The notes beneath the pieces were generated by a model. The model searched no databases and was not told the DNA's origin. It was given only the letters and a program-made list of their open reading frames with translations. Both the position numbers and the translations under genes were made by a program. Source: Oscillospiraceae bacterium (GTDB lineage Bacteria; Bacillota; Clostridia; Oscillospirales; Ruminococcaceae). Taken from it: a stretch of 6,482 nucleotides of DNA. Where the stretch lies: assembly GCA_900768675.1 (NCBI GenBank), contig CAAGDT010000011.1, positions 1-6,482 of the forward strand, in the 5' to 3' direction. The stretch's first letter is position 1; each line of letters starts with the position of its first letter. This document shows, piece after piece, positions 5,284 to 6,482 of this stretch.

Positions 5284-6482
5284 TCAGCCCGTATCCTCGT
5301 TTACAAGGAAGGTTACTCCAACAACCGTACCCTTGCTTACTTCCGTTCCGGGTTCGATTGTCTGTGAGGAGGCGATTGCGCTGGCGTTGTTTACTGCGCC
5401 GCCGTCAAGGGATATGTTAAGTCCAAGCTTTGTAAGCTTTGCGTTTGCCTGCTCAACGGTAAGTCCGGATAAATCGGGTACTGTAACGGGAACCTTTTCC
5501 GCTCCCCGCATATAGATTATTACCGTACCGTTGTTTGGTATTCGCTCCGAAGCGGCGGGGATAGTATAATCTACTATTCCAACGTCCTCGTCGCCTACAA
5601 TTTCGTACTTAAGACCCTTTGTGTTGATGCTTGTGATTGCGTCAAGGAGAGAATAATCGTAAACGTAGGGTACCTGTACGTCCTGGTCTGCAAGCTCGTC
5701 TGCGGTGTACTGTGGATAAACGCCGAGATATTCAAGACATTCGCTGAATACCGCAGAAACAACAGGTGCAGCCACCATACTTCCGTAGTACTTTCCGCCC
5801 AAAGGCTCGTCAACGCATACAAGCATTATATATTCCGGGTCGTTGGCGGGAGTAAAGGCGCAGAAGGAGCCCACATAGCGCATATTGTTGTTTCCGTACT
5901 GGTCCAGCTTTTCGGAGGTACCCGACTTGCCGCCGATACGGTAGCCTGCAATATAGGCGTTTGAGCCGCCGTTGTAGGTAACAATGCTTTCTGTTATCTG
6001 CCGCATAAGCTCCGAGGTTTCGGCACTTATTACCTGCCTTTTTACAGCGGGGTCAACGGTTTTTATAACGTTTCCGCTGCTGTCTATGATTTTATCCACA
6101 ACGTGGGGAGTTACAAGATAGCCGCCGTTTACCGCTGCTGTGTAGGCGCATATCATCTGTATGGGCGTAATCTTGTTTGTCTGTCCGAAGGAGGAGGACG
6201 CAAGCTCTACACGTCCCATTCTTTCATAGGGAACATAAAGCGGGCTTGCCTCGCCGGGAAGGTCAATTCCCGTCTTCTCGGTAAAGCCGAATGCCTCAAA
6301 ATAACTTGTAAAAAGCTTCTTTCCAAGCTTTAAGCCTATCTGTATGAAGGCGGGGTTGCAGGAGGCGGTAATTGCGCTCTGCAAATCCACGTCGCCGTGT
6401 CCTGCGGCGCTCCAGCAGTGGAACTTTGTTCCGTCTACCTCGTAGGCTGCAAGGCAGGTGAAATGGGAGTTAAGGTCGATAA
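5284..6482 (-). CDS. spoVD: Class B penicillin-binding protein with PASTA repeats, SpoVD/FtsI type (5' end outside window)
   Basis: This is a membrane-anchored D,D-transpeptidase that cross-links peptidoglycan peptides outside the membrane. Only the last 398 residues are present. The frame stays open to the right edge, so the GTG at 6390 is not the real start. Numbering from the edge, the fragment shows the SxN motif as SCN (40-42) in GHGDVDLQSAITASCNPAF, then ASSSFGQTNKITPIQM, and the KSG triad GGKSGTSEK (183-191), where KTG is commoner. The catalytic STxK and the N-terminal dimerisation domain must lie upstream. Two PASTA domains follow (about 266-325 and 329-393), the second beginning VTVPDLSGLTVEQAN. 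Two cysteines (22 and 41) are spaced as in B. subtilis SpoVD. The symbol is a best guess: a vegetative FtsI/PBP2 of the same family is possible. It lies 77 bp upstream of murE on the same strand, as spoVD does in Bacillus. Confidence 0.9.
   Translation of the reverse strand, partial: IDLNSHFTCLAAYEVDGTKFHCWSAAGHGDVDLQSAITASCNPAFIQIGLKLGKKLFTSYFEAFGFTEKTGIDLPGEASPLYVPYERMGRVELASSSFGQTNKITPIQMICAYTAAVNGGYLVTPHVVDKIIDSSGNVIKTVDPAVKRQVISAETSELMRQITESIVTYNGGSNAYIAGYRIGGKSGTSEKLDQYGNNNMRYVGSFCAFTPANDPEYIMLVCVDEPLGGKYYGSMVAAPVVSAVFSECLEYLGVYPQYTADELADQDVQVPYVYDYSLLDAITSINTKGLKYEIVGDEDVGIVDYTIPAASERIPNNGTVIIYMRGAEKVPVTVPDLSGLTVEQANAKLTKLGLNISLDGGAVNNASAIASSQTIEPGTEVSKGTVVGVTFLVNEDTG

Noticed and set aside
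5284..6390. A complete 368-residue protein starting at the GTG at 6390
   Set aside because: The frame stays open to the right edge and the upstream 30 residues (with FHCWSAAGHGD) match the transpeptidase domain, so the gene is cut by the window and the GTG codes an internal Val.

Overview
This window is a stretch of the division and cell wall (dcw) cluster of a Gram-positive bacterium of the class Clostridia. The protein sequences look most like those of gut Ruminococcus/Oscillospiraceae-type organisms. That placement rests on a penicillin-binding protein with PASTA repeats and SpoVD-like cysteines, a MurE carrying the DNPR motif of meso-diaminopimelate-adding enzymes, and the order PBP-murE-mraY-ftsW-murG. 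The genus cannot be fixed from the sequence alone.

All genes lie on the minus strand, so the operon reads from right to left. It enters at the right edge with the 3' two-thirds or so of a class B penicillin-binding protein (SpoVD/FtsI type, 5284-6482, start outside the window). A 77-bp gap with a strong hairpin follows, then murE (3746-5206), mraY (2732-3745, directly abutting murE), ftsW (1354-2700) and murG (230-1354, overlapping the ftsW stop by one base). Positions 1-229 are non-coding. They hold a cluster of perfect hairpins, a weak terminator-like stem and a possible promoter that would read out of the left edge.

The genes form one pathway. MurE adds the third stem residue (predicted meso-DAP) to UDP-MurNAc-dipeptide. 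MraY moves the finished UDP-MurNAc-pentapeptide onto undecaprenyl phosphate to make lipid I, and MurG adds GlcNAc to make lipid II. FtsW polymerises lipid II into glycan at the septum, and the PBP cross-links the peptides. MurD and MurF, also needed for the pentapeptide, are not encoded here. The lack of murD between mraY and ftsW departs from the Bacillus subtilis order.

I found no sign of an undescribed system: this is a conserved housekeeping locus. The points that merit a second look are the intergenic hairpin cluster, the highly basic N-terminal tail of FtsW, the cysteine pair in the PBP, the Ser in place of the third His of the MraY HHH motif, and the missing murD.
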